Source: an uncultured Clostridium sp. (GTDB taxonomy: Bacteria > Bacillota > Clostridia > Lachnospirales > Lachnospiraceae). Taken from it: a stretch of 33,241 nt of DNA. The translations under genes and the position numbers were made by a program. The notes under the pieces were generated by a model. The model saw nothing but the letters and a program-made list of their open reading frames with translations, made no database searches and was not told the origin of the DNA. Location of the stretch: contig CAUCIO010000005.1 in NCBI GenBank assembly GCA_958442925.1, positions 1-33,241 on the forward strand, in the 5' to 3' direction. Positions 16,498 through 25,700 of this stretch are shown piece by piece (within the stretch, counting starts at the first letter, position 1; each line of letters starts with the position of its first letter).

Positions 16498-17016
16498 ATG
16501 CAGAATCCAGTTATTACCATTGAGATGGAAAACGGGGACGTAATCAAGGCAGAGCTCTACCCGGAAGTTGCCCCGAACACAGTAAATAACTTTATCAGCC
16601 TTGTAAAGAAGGGCTTTTATGACGGCCTGATTTTCCACCGCGTCATCCGCGGATTTATGATCCAGGGCGGCTGCCCGGATGGAAACGGAACCGGCGGCCC
16701 AGGCTACTCTATCAAGGGAGAGTTTGCCCAGAATGGTGTTCAGAATGATTTAAAGCACACCCCAGGCGTACTTTCCATGGCCAGAGCCATGCACCCGGAT
16801 TCCGCAGGTTCTCAGTTTTTCATTATGCACGAGACTTCTCCTCACTTAGACGGCCAGTACGCGGCTTTCGGACAGGTGACAGAAGGCATGGATGTGGTAA
16901 ATAAGATCGCTGAGTGCAGAACAGACTGGAGCGACCGTCCTATGAAGGCTCAGAAAATGAAGAAGGTGACAGTGGAAACCTTCGGAGAGGATTATCCAGA
17001 ACCAGAAAAATGCTGA
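16498..17016 (+). CDS. ppiB: Peptidyl-prolyl cis-trans isomerase, cyclophilin type
   Basis: A cytoplasmic cyclophilin of 172 residues that catalyses proline isomerisation during protein folding. The catalytic motif FHRVIRGFMIQGG (about residues 46-58), GSQFFIMH (103-110) and HLDGQYAAFGQV (115-126) are all present. The start follows AGGAGG about 9 bases upstream. There is no signal peptide. The stop overlaps the start of the acetyltransferase gene, so the two are translationally coupled. Confidence 0.96.
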   Translation: MQNPVITIEMENGDVIKAELYPEVAPNTVNNFISLVKKGFYDGLIFHRVIRGFMIQGGCPDGNGTGGPGYSIKGEFAQNGVQNDLKHTPGVLSMARAMHPDSAGSQFFIMHETSPHLDGQYAAFGQVTEGMDVVNKIAECRTDWSDRPMKAQKMKKVTVETFGEDYPEPEKC

Positions 17017-17696
17017 TAGAAAAAGAGATAGAGGTAAACGGCGCTCTCTTTCAGGCAGTTATATCAGACGACAGACAGGCTCTCCAGGCCGCATATGCGG
17101 CAGGGAGAGCCGTTGTCGGCTTATGGCAGGAAAAAGAGGAAAGAGAAGAGGAAGAGACAGAGGGAATTCCAGATTTTTCTCCTGCTCTCTACGTGGTGGA
17201 GAGACTGGAGGACGCGGATGAAGAACTTCTAAGAAAGGCTGTGTGCCGTCGCTTTTCCATGCCCTGGACGATTACAGAGACAACAAGGCTTCTGATACGG
17301 GAATTTAAGGCCAGCGATGTGCTGCCGGATGAGGAGGAGGAATTTGGAACGCCTGAGCTGTTGTCCTCTTACATTGCCTGCCAATACCGGTTCTATGAAA
17401 GCGGCCTGTGGGCCTTAGTGGAGAAAAAGACAGGGCAGATCGTGGGAAAGGCGGGAATTACAGACGGAGAGCTGGGATATCATATTTATAAAAAATACAG
17501 GAGAAGAGGGCTGGCGGAGGAGGCATGCAGGGCTATTATCCGGCGGGAAAAGGAAGAGGGAAGGACGTGTGTGAGACTTCAGGTCAGAGCCGACAATACA
17601 GCCTCCAGAAGACTGGCAGAGAAGCTGGGATTTGTGCAGGCAGAGGAAGAGATTTGCCCAATTGGTTCTTGTATTTTATATGTACTGAGTATATAA
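17010..17696 (+). CDS. GNAT family N-acetyltransferase with N-terminal extension
   Basis: A 228-residue protein starting at ATG 17010 inside the end of ppiB. The acetyltransferase domain starts near residue 85 (PWTITETTRLLIREF), with the acetyl-CoA loop YRRRGLAEEA at 163-172 and the late motif NTASRRLAEKLGF at 196-208. Residues 1-84 form a mixed helical N-terminal part with a Glu-rich stretch (42-51) and no recognised fold. The acceptor substrate is unknown. A longer open frame from 16914 runs through ppiB and lacks a ribosome site. Confidence 0.85.
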   Translation: MLIEKEIEVNGALFQAVISDDRQALQAAYAAGRAVVGLWQEKEEREEEETEGIPDFSPALYVVERLEDADEELLRKAVCRRFSMPWTITETTRLLIREFKASDVLPDEEEEFGTPELLSSYIACQYRFYESGLWALVEKKTGQIVGKAGITDGELGYHIYKKYRRRGLAEEACRAIIRREKEEGRTCVRLQVRADNTASRRLAEKLGFVQAEEEICPIGSCILYVLSI

Positions 17697-17769
17697 TATA
17701 TTGTATACAAAAAAATGCAAAAATACAAAATTCAGCATCAAGATACAGCCTGAGCTGAGAAGGAGGGCT

Positions 17770-18699
17770 ATGATAAAGCATCTGGGACTGAAAGCCTACG
17801 GAAAGGTGAATCTGGGCCTTGACGTAGTGAGAAGAAGAGAAGACGGCTACCATGAAGTCAGGATGATTATGCAGACAGTGGGAATCTACGACCGGATCGA
17901 TCTTACGAGGAGGGAACGGCCTGGGATTGGGATTGAGACGAACCTCTACTATCTGCCCGATAATGAGAATAACCTGGCTTACAAAGCCGCCAGGCTTTTG
18001 ATGGATGAGTTTGACGTAAAAGAGGGCGTAAATATACGCATTAAAAAGTTCATTCCTGTGGCAGCCGGGATGGCGGGAGGCAGTTCGGATGCAGCGGCAG
18101 TGCTGTTTGGAGTCAACAAAATGTTTTCCCTGGGACTTTCCATGGAGGAGCTGATGAAGCGCGGAGTAAGGCTGGGAGCTGACGTGCCCTACTGCCTTAT
18201 GAGGGGAACCGCGCTGTCAGAGGGAATCGGAGAGATTCTGACGCCGCTTGATCCTGTGCCTCAGTGCCAGGTTCTGATTGCCAAGCCGGCTGTCAGCGTT
18301 TCTACCAAGTTTGTCTATGAGAATCTCCACGTGAATCAGCTGCCGAAAACAGCTCACCCGGATATTGACTGCCTGATGAGGGCGATTGAAAACAGGGATC
18401 TCAGGGCGCTGGCTGAAAATATGGGGAATATTTTAGAGACAGTGACGATTCCGGCCCATCCGGTAATTCAGGATATCAAGGATAAGATGATGTCTATGGG
18501 AGCAGTGGGAGCTATGATGAGCGGAAGCGGCCCTACAGTGTTCGGGCTTTTCATGAGTCCGTCTAAGGCAGAGGAGGCATATGAGGAAATGCGCTGCGGC
18601 TCTGCCAGTTCCATGGCCAGACAGGTCTATCTGACTCGATTTTATAACAGAAACAAAGACGCAGATATAAGACAGGGGAATGAAAAAAATGGGAAATAA
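17770..18699 (+). CDS. ispE: 4-diphosphocytidyl-2-C-methyl-D-erythritol kinase
   Basis: A GHMP kinase of the MEP isoprenoid pathway that phosphorylates CDP-methylerythritol. The N-terminal AYGKVNLGLDV (residues 9-19) and the ATP loop AGMAGGSSDAAA (99-110) are typical, and a late GHMP motif MMSGSGPTVFGLF is near residue 250. Its 309 residues fit the family. ATG 17770 follows AAGGAGGG directly; an upstream in-frame ATG at 17701 lies in the AT-rich gap without a site. The stop overlaps the GntR regulator gene by 20 bases. Confidence 0.96.
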   Translation: MIKHLGLKAYGKVNLGLDVVRRREDGYHEVRMIMQTVGIYDRIDLTRRERPGIGIETNLYYLPDNENNLAYKAARLLMDEFDVKEGVNIRIKKFIPVAAGMAGGSSDAAAVLFGVNKMFSLGLSMEELMKRGVRLGADVPYCLMRGTALSEGIGEILTPLDPVPQCQVLIAKPAVSVSTKFVYENLHVNQLPKTAHPDIDCLMRAIENRDLRALAENMGNILETVTIPAHPVIQDIKDKMMSMGAVGAMMSGSGPTVFGLFMSPSKAEEAYEEMRCGSASSMARQVYLTRFYNRNKDADIRQGNEKNGK

Positions 18700-19366
18700 T
18701 TTTCAGGTAAACATGAACGAGTATCTTCCGCTCAGAGACGTAGTTTTCAATACGCTGCGCCAGGCGATTCTCAAGGGGGAACTGGCTCCAGGAGAGAGAC
18801 TGATGGAGATTCAGCTGGCAGAGAAGCTGGGAGTCAGCCGCACGCCGATCAGAGAAGCCATCCGAAAGCTGGAGCTGGAAGGCCTGGTACTCATGATCCC
18901 CAGAAAAGGGGCGGAGGTAGCCAGAATTTCCGAGAAGAGTATGCGGGATGTGCTGGAGGTGCGCCGTTCCTTAGAAGAACTGGCGATTGAACTGGCCTGT
19001 GAGAGGATGACAGAAGAAGATTTTAAGGAGCTTGATCTGGCGCGGAACGCGTTCAAGAAGGCAGTGGCCGGGGGGACGGCCATGGAGATTGCGGAGACAG
19101 ATGAGGCATACCATGATATTATCTATAACAGTACAGGAAATACAAGGCTGGTGCAGATCCTGAATAATTTAAGAGAGCAGATGTACCGCTACCGTCTGGA
19201 ATATATTAAGGATGAAGAAAAACGCCAGATTCTCCTGGCGGAGCACAGAAAGATATACAAGGCTCTCTGCTCCCGCCGCGTAGAGGAGGCCAAGCAGGCC
19301 ATGCGGGAGCACATTGACAATCAGGAAATCACCGTGCTGAAGAATATAAAGGAGCAGGAAGAATGA
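18680..19366 (+). CDS. GntR family transcriptional regulator, FCD (FadR) subfamily
   Basis: A 228-residue regulator. The winged helix covers about residues 17-80, with LAEKLGVSRTPIREAIRKLELEGLV as the recognition region. An all-helical FCD ligand-binding domain follows (about 90-220), including the metal/ligand residues in ETDEAYHDIIYNSTGN. FCD proteins sense carboxylic acids. The start at 18680 lies inside ispE; ATG 18689 is an alternative because AGGGG is very close to 18680. The pairing with ispE is common in Clostridia. Its stop overlaps the aldo/keto reductase start as ATGA. Confidence 0.9.
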   Translation: MKKMGNNFQVNMNEYLPLRDVVFNTLRQAILKGELAPGERLMEIQLAEKLGVSRTPIREAIRKLELEGLVLMIPRKGAEVARISEKSMRDVLEVRRSLEELAIELACERMTEEDFKELDLARNAFKKAVAGGTAMEIAETDEAYHDIIYNSTGNTRLVQILNNLREQMYRYRLEYIKDEEKRQILLAEHRKIYKALCSRRVEEAKQAMREHIDNQEITVLKNIKEQEE

Positions 19367-20583
19367 CTTTTAAGGAATTATACCTGTCAGGGCAGATAGA
19401 GTTCGATGAAATTGACCGTTACATCAGCCGTTGGAACCGCTCTGACGATGAGAAAACTCTTGCGAAATATCTGGGACTGAACGCTGAGGAGGAGGACGTC
19501 TGGATTGATGACAGCGACGAGGCGCTGCAGGAAATGCTGGATTCCTATGAGAAGGTGAAGGGAACGCCGGTTACTCTGGGAAGAACAGGGATCATTGTAA
19601 ATAAGAACGGCTTCGGCGCTCTGCCTATTCAGCGGATTGGGAAGGAGGAGGCGGCTGCGCTTCTCAGAAAGGCATATGACGGAGGCATCCGATACTTTGA
19701 CACAGCCAGAGCTTACTCAGACAGCGAGGAAAAGATAGGGTATGCGTTGAAGGATGTGAGAAGCCATATTTACATTGCTACCAAGACCATGGCTTCCACG
19801 CAGGAGCAGTTCTGGAAAGATCTGGAGACCAGCCTGCGGCTGCTGCAGACTGACTACATAGACGTGTATCAGCTCCACAATCCGCCTGTCTGCCCGAAGC
19901 CGGGAGACGAGACAGGCCTGTACGATGCCATGCTGGAGGCAAAAAGACAGGGAAAAATTAGATTTATCGGTATTACAAACCACCGGATCGATGTGGCAGA
20001 GGAAGCGGTAGAATCAGGACTTTACGATACGCTCCAGTTTCCGTTTAACTATCTGTCCACTGGCCGGGAACGGGCCCTGGCAGCGAAATGTCTGGAAAAG
20101 GATATGGGATTTATCGCTATGAAGGGACTTTCCGGCGGCCTTTTGACCAACTCGGCCGCTGTCTATGCCTACATGGCCCAGTATGAGAACGTACTTCCCA
20201 TCTGGGGTGTTCAGAGAGAAAAGGAGCTGGATGAATTTTTAAGCTACATCGATCACCCGCCGGTTCTGGACGAGGCGCTTCAGAAGGTGATAGATTCCGA
20301 TATTCAGGCGCTTGCAGGCGATTTCTGCCGGGGCTGCGGTTACTGTATGCCCTGCCCGGTGGGAATCGAGATCAATAACTGCGCCAGAATGTCTTTACTT
20401 CTGCGCCGCTCCCCGTCTGCAGGCCATCTGTCGCCGGAGGGACAGGCTAAAATGAAAAAAATCGAGGACTGCCTCCACTGCGGGGCATGTAAGAGCAAAT
20501 GTCCTTACGGTCTGGATACGCCAAAGCTGTTAGAGGAAAATTATAAAGATTACATGGAAGTCCTGGCAGGAAAAGAAATGTAA
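19363..20583 (+). CDS. Aldo/keto reductase with C-terminal 2x[4Fe-4S] domain and N-terminal extra module
   Basis: A 406-residue protein with three parts. Residues 1-62 form a small acidic module (ELYLSGQIEFDEIDRYISRW...LGLNAEEEDVWI) that resembles stand-alone proteins of about 60-80 residues in Clostridia. Residues 68-300 are an aldo/keto reductase barrel with the tetrad Asp113, Tyr118, Lys141 and His172. Residues 320-385 carry ferredoxin-like cysteines: Cys322, 325, 328 and 331, then Cys370, 373, 376 and 380. AKR-ferredoxin fusions are common oxidoreductases of anaerobes with unknown substrates; the N-terminal fusion is the less usual part. It is co-translated with the GntR regulator (ATGA overlap). 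Confidence 0.9.
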   Translation: MTFKELYLSGQIEFDEIDRYISRWNRSDDEKTLAKYLGLNAEEEDVWIDDSDEALQEMLDSYEKVKGTPVTLGRTGIIVNKNGFGALPIQRIGKEEAAALLRKAYDGGIRYFDTARAYSDSEEKIGYALKDVRSHIYIATKTMASTQEQFWKDLETSLRLLQTDYIDVYQLHNPPVCPKPGDETGLYDAMLEAKRQGKIRFIGITNHRIDVAEEAVESGLYDTLQFPFNYLSTGRERALAAKCLEKDMGFIAMKGLSGGLLTNSAAVYAYMAQYENVLPIWGVQREKELDEFLSYIDHPPVLDEALQKVIDSDIQALAGDFCRGCGYCMPCPVGIEINNCARMSLLLRRSPSAGHLSPEGQAKMKKIEDCLHCGACKSKCPYGLDTPKLLEENYKDYMEVLAGKEM

Positions 20584-20592
20584 GTAAATGAA

Positions 20593-20652
20593 AAGAGAGG
20601 GGAAGGGTTCCTGCGATTCGGCTGAAAGCCGCAGGAACCCTTCCCCTCTCTT
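20593..20652. repeat. Long hairpin copy 3, diverged loop, likely terminator
   Basis: The left arm 20593-20615 pairs perfectly with 20630-20652 over 23 bp, giving a 60-nt element. The centre, around CGGCTGAAAGCCG, can form an inner 5-bp stem closed by a GAA triloop. The core CTGAAAG matches the other family loops. It begins 10 bases after the aldo/keto reductase stop. The right arm is pyrimidine-rich and ends CCCTCTCTT. Confidence 0.75.
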
Positions 20653-20657
20653 AGCTT

Positions 20658-20730
20658 ATGCACGAGGAAAAATTTTCGGTGACTTTAAGTGGAACAAGAA
20701 AATTTTTTCCTCGTGCATTTTTTAATACGA
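20658..20730. repeat. Long hairpin copy 4 with T-tail, constant-loop element
   Basis: The left arm 20658-20677 (ATGCACGAGGAAAAATTTTC) pairs with 20698-20718, with one bulged base. The 20-nt loop 20678-20697 is GGTGACTTTAAGTGGAACAA, identical to the reverse complement of the loop at 14335. The right arm is followed by TTTTTTAATACG, so this copy is a good terminator for the aldo/keto reductase operon. It lies 5 bases after hairpin copy 3. Confidence 0.85.
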
Positions 20731-20780
20731 AAAAATCTGCAAATAAAGTGTAAAACTTTTATAAAGTATGTTTTCTTATC

Positions 20781-20809
20781 TTGACAAGGTGACAAGGTGT
20801 CACTATAAT
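20781..20809 (+). promoter_or_regulatory. Consensus sigma-A promoter of the TetR-RND operon
   Basis: TTGACA (20781-20786), a 17-bp spacer and TATAAT (20804-20809) match the full consensus. The spacer contains a perfect operator, so this very strong promoter is probably kept repressed. Confidence 0.92.
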
Positions 20810-20836
20810 AAGTGACAGCTTGTCACTAGAGTGACA
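20789..20836. promoter_or_regulatory. Tandem TetR-type operators
   Basis: Two perfect dyads share the same half-sites: GTGACA-agg-TGTCAC at 20789-20803 and GTGACA-gct-TGTCAC at 20812-20826. A third half-site GTGACA is at 20831-20836. Dyad centres are 23 bp apart, which is two helical turns. The first lies between -35 and -10 and the second covers the start region. The obvious ligand is the TetR protein encoded 55 bases downstream. Confidence 0.85.
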
Positions 20837-20890
20837 GCGGTTCAGCAACATTCGCGTATGAAAGTATGAAAAGAAAGCAGGGGGAGCGTT

Positions 20891-21520
20891 ATGCCGTCAG
20901 AGCGATTTTACCGTCTTTCGGAAGAGAAGCGAAAGATGATTTGTGAAGCGGCAATTAAAGAATTTGCCAGAGTAACGATTGATAAAGTTTCGATTAACCA
21001 GATTATTAAAAATGCCAATATTTCCAGAGGCAGTTTTTATACATATTTTGAGGACAAATGGGATGTGCTTTCTTATATTTTCGAGGACAGCCACCAGCAG
21101 TTTATTCTTTTAATGAAGGCTTCTTTAGAGGAGAGCAAAGGAGATTTATGGTCTGCCCTTCAGGATGTAATGGATGCCATGCTTTTATTCTGTTCGAAGC
21201 GGTCTAATTTTGAGTTCCTGAAGAATATTATGTCTCATGCCAATTCTGATGACATGATTCGCGGCTTTGCCAAGAAGGGAGGAGATTACACAAGGCTGTC
21301 TGACAGCGCAGAACGATGGGTTTTTGAACATATGGATGAAACAAGTGTGAAAATCAAAAATTTTGAGGAATTTCACTGTCTGTTTACCCTGGGAATGTCT
21401 ACTGTGGCTATGGCCATCCGGGAATTCTACGAGGGAACTGCAGAAGGAAAGGTCAGAGAGCTGTTTGAAAAGAGAATCGGGCTTCTGAAATACGGAGCCT
21501 TTCATGGCGGCGGTCCATAG
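20891..21520 (+). CDS. TetR/AcrR family transcriptional regulator
   Basis: A 209-residue repressor. The N-terminal helix-turn-helix is at about residues 9-55 (IKEFARVTIDKVSINQIIKNANISRGSFYTYFEDKWDV), followed by a variable all-helical ligand domain. It is the first gene of the efflux operon, preceded by GGGGAG and the strong promoter with GTGACA operators, which suggests autoregulation and drug- or metabolite-induced release. The membrane fusion protein gene follows after 60 bases. Confidence 0.93.
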   Translation: MPSERFYRLSEEKRKMICEAAIKEFARVTIDKVSINQIIKNANISRGSFYTYFEDKWDVLSYIFEDSHQQFILLMKASLEESKGDLWSALQDVMDAMLLFCSKRSNFEFLKNIMSHANSDDMIRGFAKKGGDYTRLSDSAERWVFEHMDETSVKIKNFEEFHCLFTLGMSTVAMAIREFYEGTAEGKVRELFEKRIGLLKYGAFHGGGP

Positions 21521-21580
21521 AGAGACTGACATAAGCAAGGCATATAATGAAGACAGAAAGTAATTAAGGGAGAAAACAAC

Positions 21581-22708
21581 ATGAAGAAAAAAAACATAAT
21601 TATTACAGCTGTCGTTGTGGCTGCGGCAGCAGCTTTGATTCTGCCGCGTTTTCTGAAGCCGAAGGATGCGGTTAATTCAGCGGCAGCCCCTGTGGTTTCA
21701 ACAGAGCAGCCCCAAATAGGAACGATTGAGATTTATACAGACCTGTCAGGCAGCATCGAGCCGTCAGAGATGGCCTCCATTATCCCGAAGGCGGGAGGAG
21801 AGGTTACAGAGGTCTATGTAAAGGCCGGAGACATGGTTACAGAGGGACAGCCAATCTGCCACATTGATACTAAAATGGTAGACACAGCGAAGAACAGCAT
21901 GGAGACAGCCGCTGTCAGTATGGATAACGCCAACAAGGAGCTGGAGAGATCCAGAGTTCTCTTTGAGAGCGGAAACATGTCCCAGCAGGCCTTTGAGCAG
22001 GTTCAGAGCAGCGCTAAGATGGCCCAGCTCCAGTACGACTCCGCCAAGATCGCCTATGACAACCAGGTGGAGTTCAGTTCCATCACAGCGCCGATTTCCG
22101 GTAAGGTGGAAAGTGTCAGCGTGGAGGTTCACGACAACGTAGGCACCCAGAACATTATCTGCGTGATTTCCGGAGAGGGAGCAAAGCAGGTAAACTTTTC
22201 TGTCACAGAGCGTGTGGTTGCAGGACTTCATGTGGGCGACACAGTGATTATCAACAAAAACGGCACAGACTACGAGGGAACGATTTCTGAGGTCAGCACA
22301 AAGATTGACGACGCCACAGGCCTGTTTAATGTAAAGGCTTCCCTGGCAGGCGCAGACGCGTTAGCCACAAGCTCCAGAGTGAAGCTTACGGTTGTGTCTG
22401 AGAAGGCAGAGAACGTGCTGACAATTCCGACGGACGCAGTTTATTACTCCCAGAATAAGCCGAAGGTTTACACTTATGATAACGGAACAGTTCATGAAGT
22501 TCCCATCGAGACAGGTATTTTTGATTCAGAGAAAACAGAGGTAATATCCGGTCTTACAGCAGACGACATGGTTATCACCACATGGAGCTCAGAGCTTTAC
22601 GAAGGCGCTCAGGTACAGCTTCCTTCTGAGGCCGCTTCTGAAGGCGGAGAGGCTCAGACAGGAGAGCAGGAAGAAGAGACTACCCAGACAGAGCAGGCAG
22701 CAGAGTAA
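21581..22708 (+). CDS. RND efflux periplasmic adaptor (membrane fusion protein, HlyD/AcrA-like)
   Basis: A 375-residue adaptor with an N-terminal hydrophobic anchor (about residues 5-26). The lipoyl/barrel-sandwich half-motifs IIPKAGGEVTEVYVKAGDMVTEGQPI (about 66-91) and FSSITAPISGKVESVSVEVHDNVG (about 165-188) flank a helical hairpin of about 70 residues. A beta-barrel domain follows and the C-terminus is a Glu/Gln/Ser tail. The hairpin is shorter than in AcrA, as in Gram-positive adaptors. It lies 12 bases before the RND gene and would link the pump to the TolC-like partners or the cell wall. Confidence 0.93.
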   Translation: MKKKNIIITAVVVAAAAALILPRFLKPKDAVNSAAAPVVSTEQPQIGTIEIYTDLSGSIEPSEMASIIPKAGGEVTEVYVKAGDMVTEGQPICHIDTKMVDTAKNSMETAAVSMDNANKELERSRVLFESGNMSQQAFEQVQSSAKMAQLQYDSAKIAYDNQVEFSSITAPISGKVESVSVEVHDNVGTQNIICVISGEGAKQVNFSVTERVVAGLHVGDTVIINKNGTDYEGTISEVSTKIDDATGLFNVKASLAGADALATSSRVKLTVVSEKAENVLTIPTDAVYYSQNKPKVYTYDNGTVHEVPIETGIFDSEKTEVISGLTADDMVITTWSSELYEGAQVQLPSEAASEGGEAQTGEQEEETTQTEQAAE

Positions 22709-22720
22709 GGAGGCGTACAT

Positions 22721-25700
22721 ATGGGTTTAACTAAATTTGTCCTGAAGCGTCCTGTCACTACGATCCTGTCAGTTATCTGTCTGATCGTATTTGGTTTATC
22801 CTCCGTGCTCTCCTCCAAGCTGGAGCTGATTCCGGAGATGGATATGCCCATGCTGATTGTGGCTACCACCTATGTGGGAGCCAGCCCGGAGGACGTCAGC
22901 GAACTGGTAACCAAGCCGATAGAGGACGAGATAGGAACCTTGAACGGCGTAAAGTCTGTCAACAGCTATTCCCAGGAGAATATCTCCATGATTATTCTGG
23001 AGTATCAGTACGGAACAGATATTGACGAGGCTTATGACGATTTAAAGAAAAAGATGGATTTAATGGGCTCCACACTGCCGGAGGATGCAGACGATCCGGC
23101 TATTGTAGAGATGAACATCAACGATATGGCTACCATGACTCTGGCGGTTAACGACGACACGGCAGATAACCTTTATAACTACGTGGACGAGACCATTGCC
23201 CCGGAGTTTGAGAAGATTTCTTCTGTTGCCAGCGTAGATGTCAGCGGAGGCCAGGAGCAGTACATCAAGGTGGAACTGATTCCGGAAAAGCTGGATCAGT
23301 ATCATTTATCTATGAGCCAGGTGGCTCAGGCAGTGGGAAGCGCAGATTTCTCCCTTCCGGCTGGAAGCGCGATTGTGGGAAGCCAGAAATTATCCGTATC
23401 AGCAGGCGTCAGCTATGATACCATGGAGAGCTTAAAAACGATTCCGATTACTGTGGGAAGCGGCGATATCATTCACCTGGAAGATATTGCTGACGTCCAT
23501 ACAAATCTGGAAGATCCGATAGGTATCGGACGCTATAATGGCAGAGACACCATGACGCTGGCTATTAAAAAGCAGCAGGAGTCTTCAGCCGGAGAGGTAT
23601 CAAAAGCAGTAAATAAGACAATCGAGCGTCTGGAACGAAGTAATCCGAACCTGGACATCGTTGTAGTTAATGACAGCAGCGACAGCATTAACGCCTCCTT
23701 AAAGAGCGTAATGGAGACCATGGTAATGGCAGTTATCATTTCCATGATCATCCTGTGGCTGTTCTTCGGAGACGTGAAGGCGTCCCTGATTGTAGGAACG
23801 TCCATCCCGATTTCCATTCTGGCGGCGCTGATTCTGATGAGAGCCATGGGATTCTCTTTGAACGTTATCACCCTGGGCAGCCTTGTTCTGGGCGTCGGCA
23901 TGATGGTCGATAACTCGATCAACGTGCTGGAGAGCTGTTTCAGAGCGAAAGAAAAGATAGGAAATACAGCTACATCCTTCCGGGATGCAGCCTTAGAGGG
24001 AACGAGAATCATGATCGCCTCTATCCTGGGCGGTACGGCGACTACCTGCGTTGTATTCCTTCCACTGGCTCTGATTCAGGGTCTGTCCGGACAGATGTTT
24101 AAGCCTCTGGGATTTACGATTGTATTCTGTATGGTTGCATCCTTTATTTCCGCTATCTCTATTGTGCCGCTGTGCTACACCATGTACCGGCCGGCAGAGA
24201 GGGAGAAGGCTCCGCTGTCCGGCGCAGTGAAGGTAATGCAGGATCAGTACCGCGCCCTGATCCGGTTCCTGCTTCCAAAGAAGAAAACCGTTATGTTCAC
24301 CAGCGTGGCTCTTTTGATTGTTTCCTTCCTGCTGGCAGGTCACATTAAGATGGAGCTGATGCCAGAGACAGACGACGGTACAATTCAGGTTACTATGGAG
24401 CTGCGTCCAGGTATCACCATTGACAAGGTGGATCAGCTGGTAAGGGACGCAGAGGCATATGTATCTGCGGACGAGGATGTGGAGGACTACATTCTGTCCT
24501 ACGGCGCCAGCGGACTGAGTATTTCCGGCGGCGGATCTGCCACACTGACAGCTTATCTGAAGGATGACAGAAAGCGTTCGACAGATGAGGTAATAAAAGA
24601 GTGGAAGCCGGTTCTCACCTCCTACCAGGAGATGAACGTAACCGTCGATTCTGCAAGCTCCAGTTCCATGTCCTCAGGCAGCACTGACGGAGTGGAGTAC
24701 CTTCTCAAGGGAACCCAGTACGACGAGCTTAAAAATATTTCCGACCAGATTGTAAACGACTTGAAGGAGAGACCGGAGCTTACAAAAATTCACTCCTCTC
24801 TGGAAAACTCCGCGCCGGTTATTCAGATTGACATCGATCCGGTAAAGGCTTCTGCCGAGGGAATGGTGCCCGCTCAGGTGGCTCAGAACGTATACATGAT
24901 GATTAGTGGAAACGAGGCTGCCGACCTGGAGCAGAACGGCGAGGAAATCAGCATAAAGATTGAGTATCCGGATGGCTGGTATGAGACGGTGGATCAGGTA
25001 AAGGGAATTACCATAACCGGTTCAGGCGGAAATTCCATTGCCCTGGCCGACATTGCGGATATTTACTTTAAGGACAGCCCTCAGAGTATTACGAGAAAGG
25101 ATAAGGAGTATCAGGTAACAATTACAGGCGATTTCGTCAACGGCACAAACGAGGATGAAATGGACGCCCTGGAGACAAAGATTTACAATGAAACAGTCGC
25201 TCCAAGACTGACAGAGAATGTAACCAGAGCACAGAGTGCCCAGGACGAAAGCATGGCTGAGGAATTCGCTTCTCTGGGAAAGGCCATCGCAATGTCTATT
25301 TTCCTGATTTTCGTAGTTATGGCGGCTCAGTTCGAATCTCCGAAGTTCTCCGTCATGGTTATGACGACCATCCCGTTCAGTTTGATCGGATCCTTTGGAC
25401 TCCTGTTCCTGGCAGACGCCAGCATCAGTATGGCGTCCCTGTTAGGATTCCTGATGCTGTTCGGAACCGTTGTAAACTCTGGTATCCTTTACGTAGATAC
25501 GGCGAACCAGTACAGGGCGGAAATGGATCGGGATACGGCTCTTGTGGAAGCCGGAGCGACGCGTCTGCGCCCAATCCTTATGACAACGCTGACAACAGTC
25601 GTATCCATGATTCCTATGGCTATGGCCTATGGAGACAGCGGAGAAACCATGCAGGGCCTGGCCCTTGTAAACGTAGGAGGCCTGATTGCCTCCACCATCC

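Larger units (their letters stand above)
20584..20890. other. 307-base intergenic region with two hairpins, promoter and operators
   Basis: There is no gene here. It contains the adjacent hairpins at 20593-20652 and 20658-20718, a consensus promoter at 20781-20809 with TetR-type operators at 20789-20836, and the leader of the TetR gene. Confidence 0.8.
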
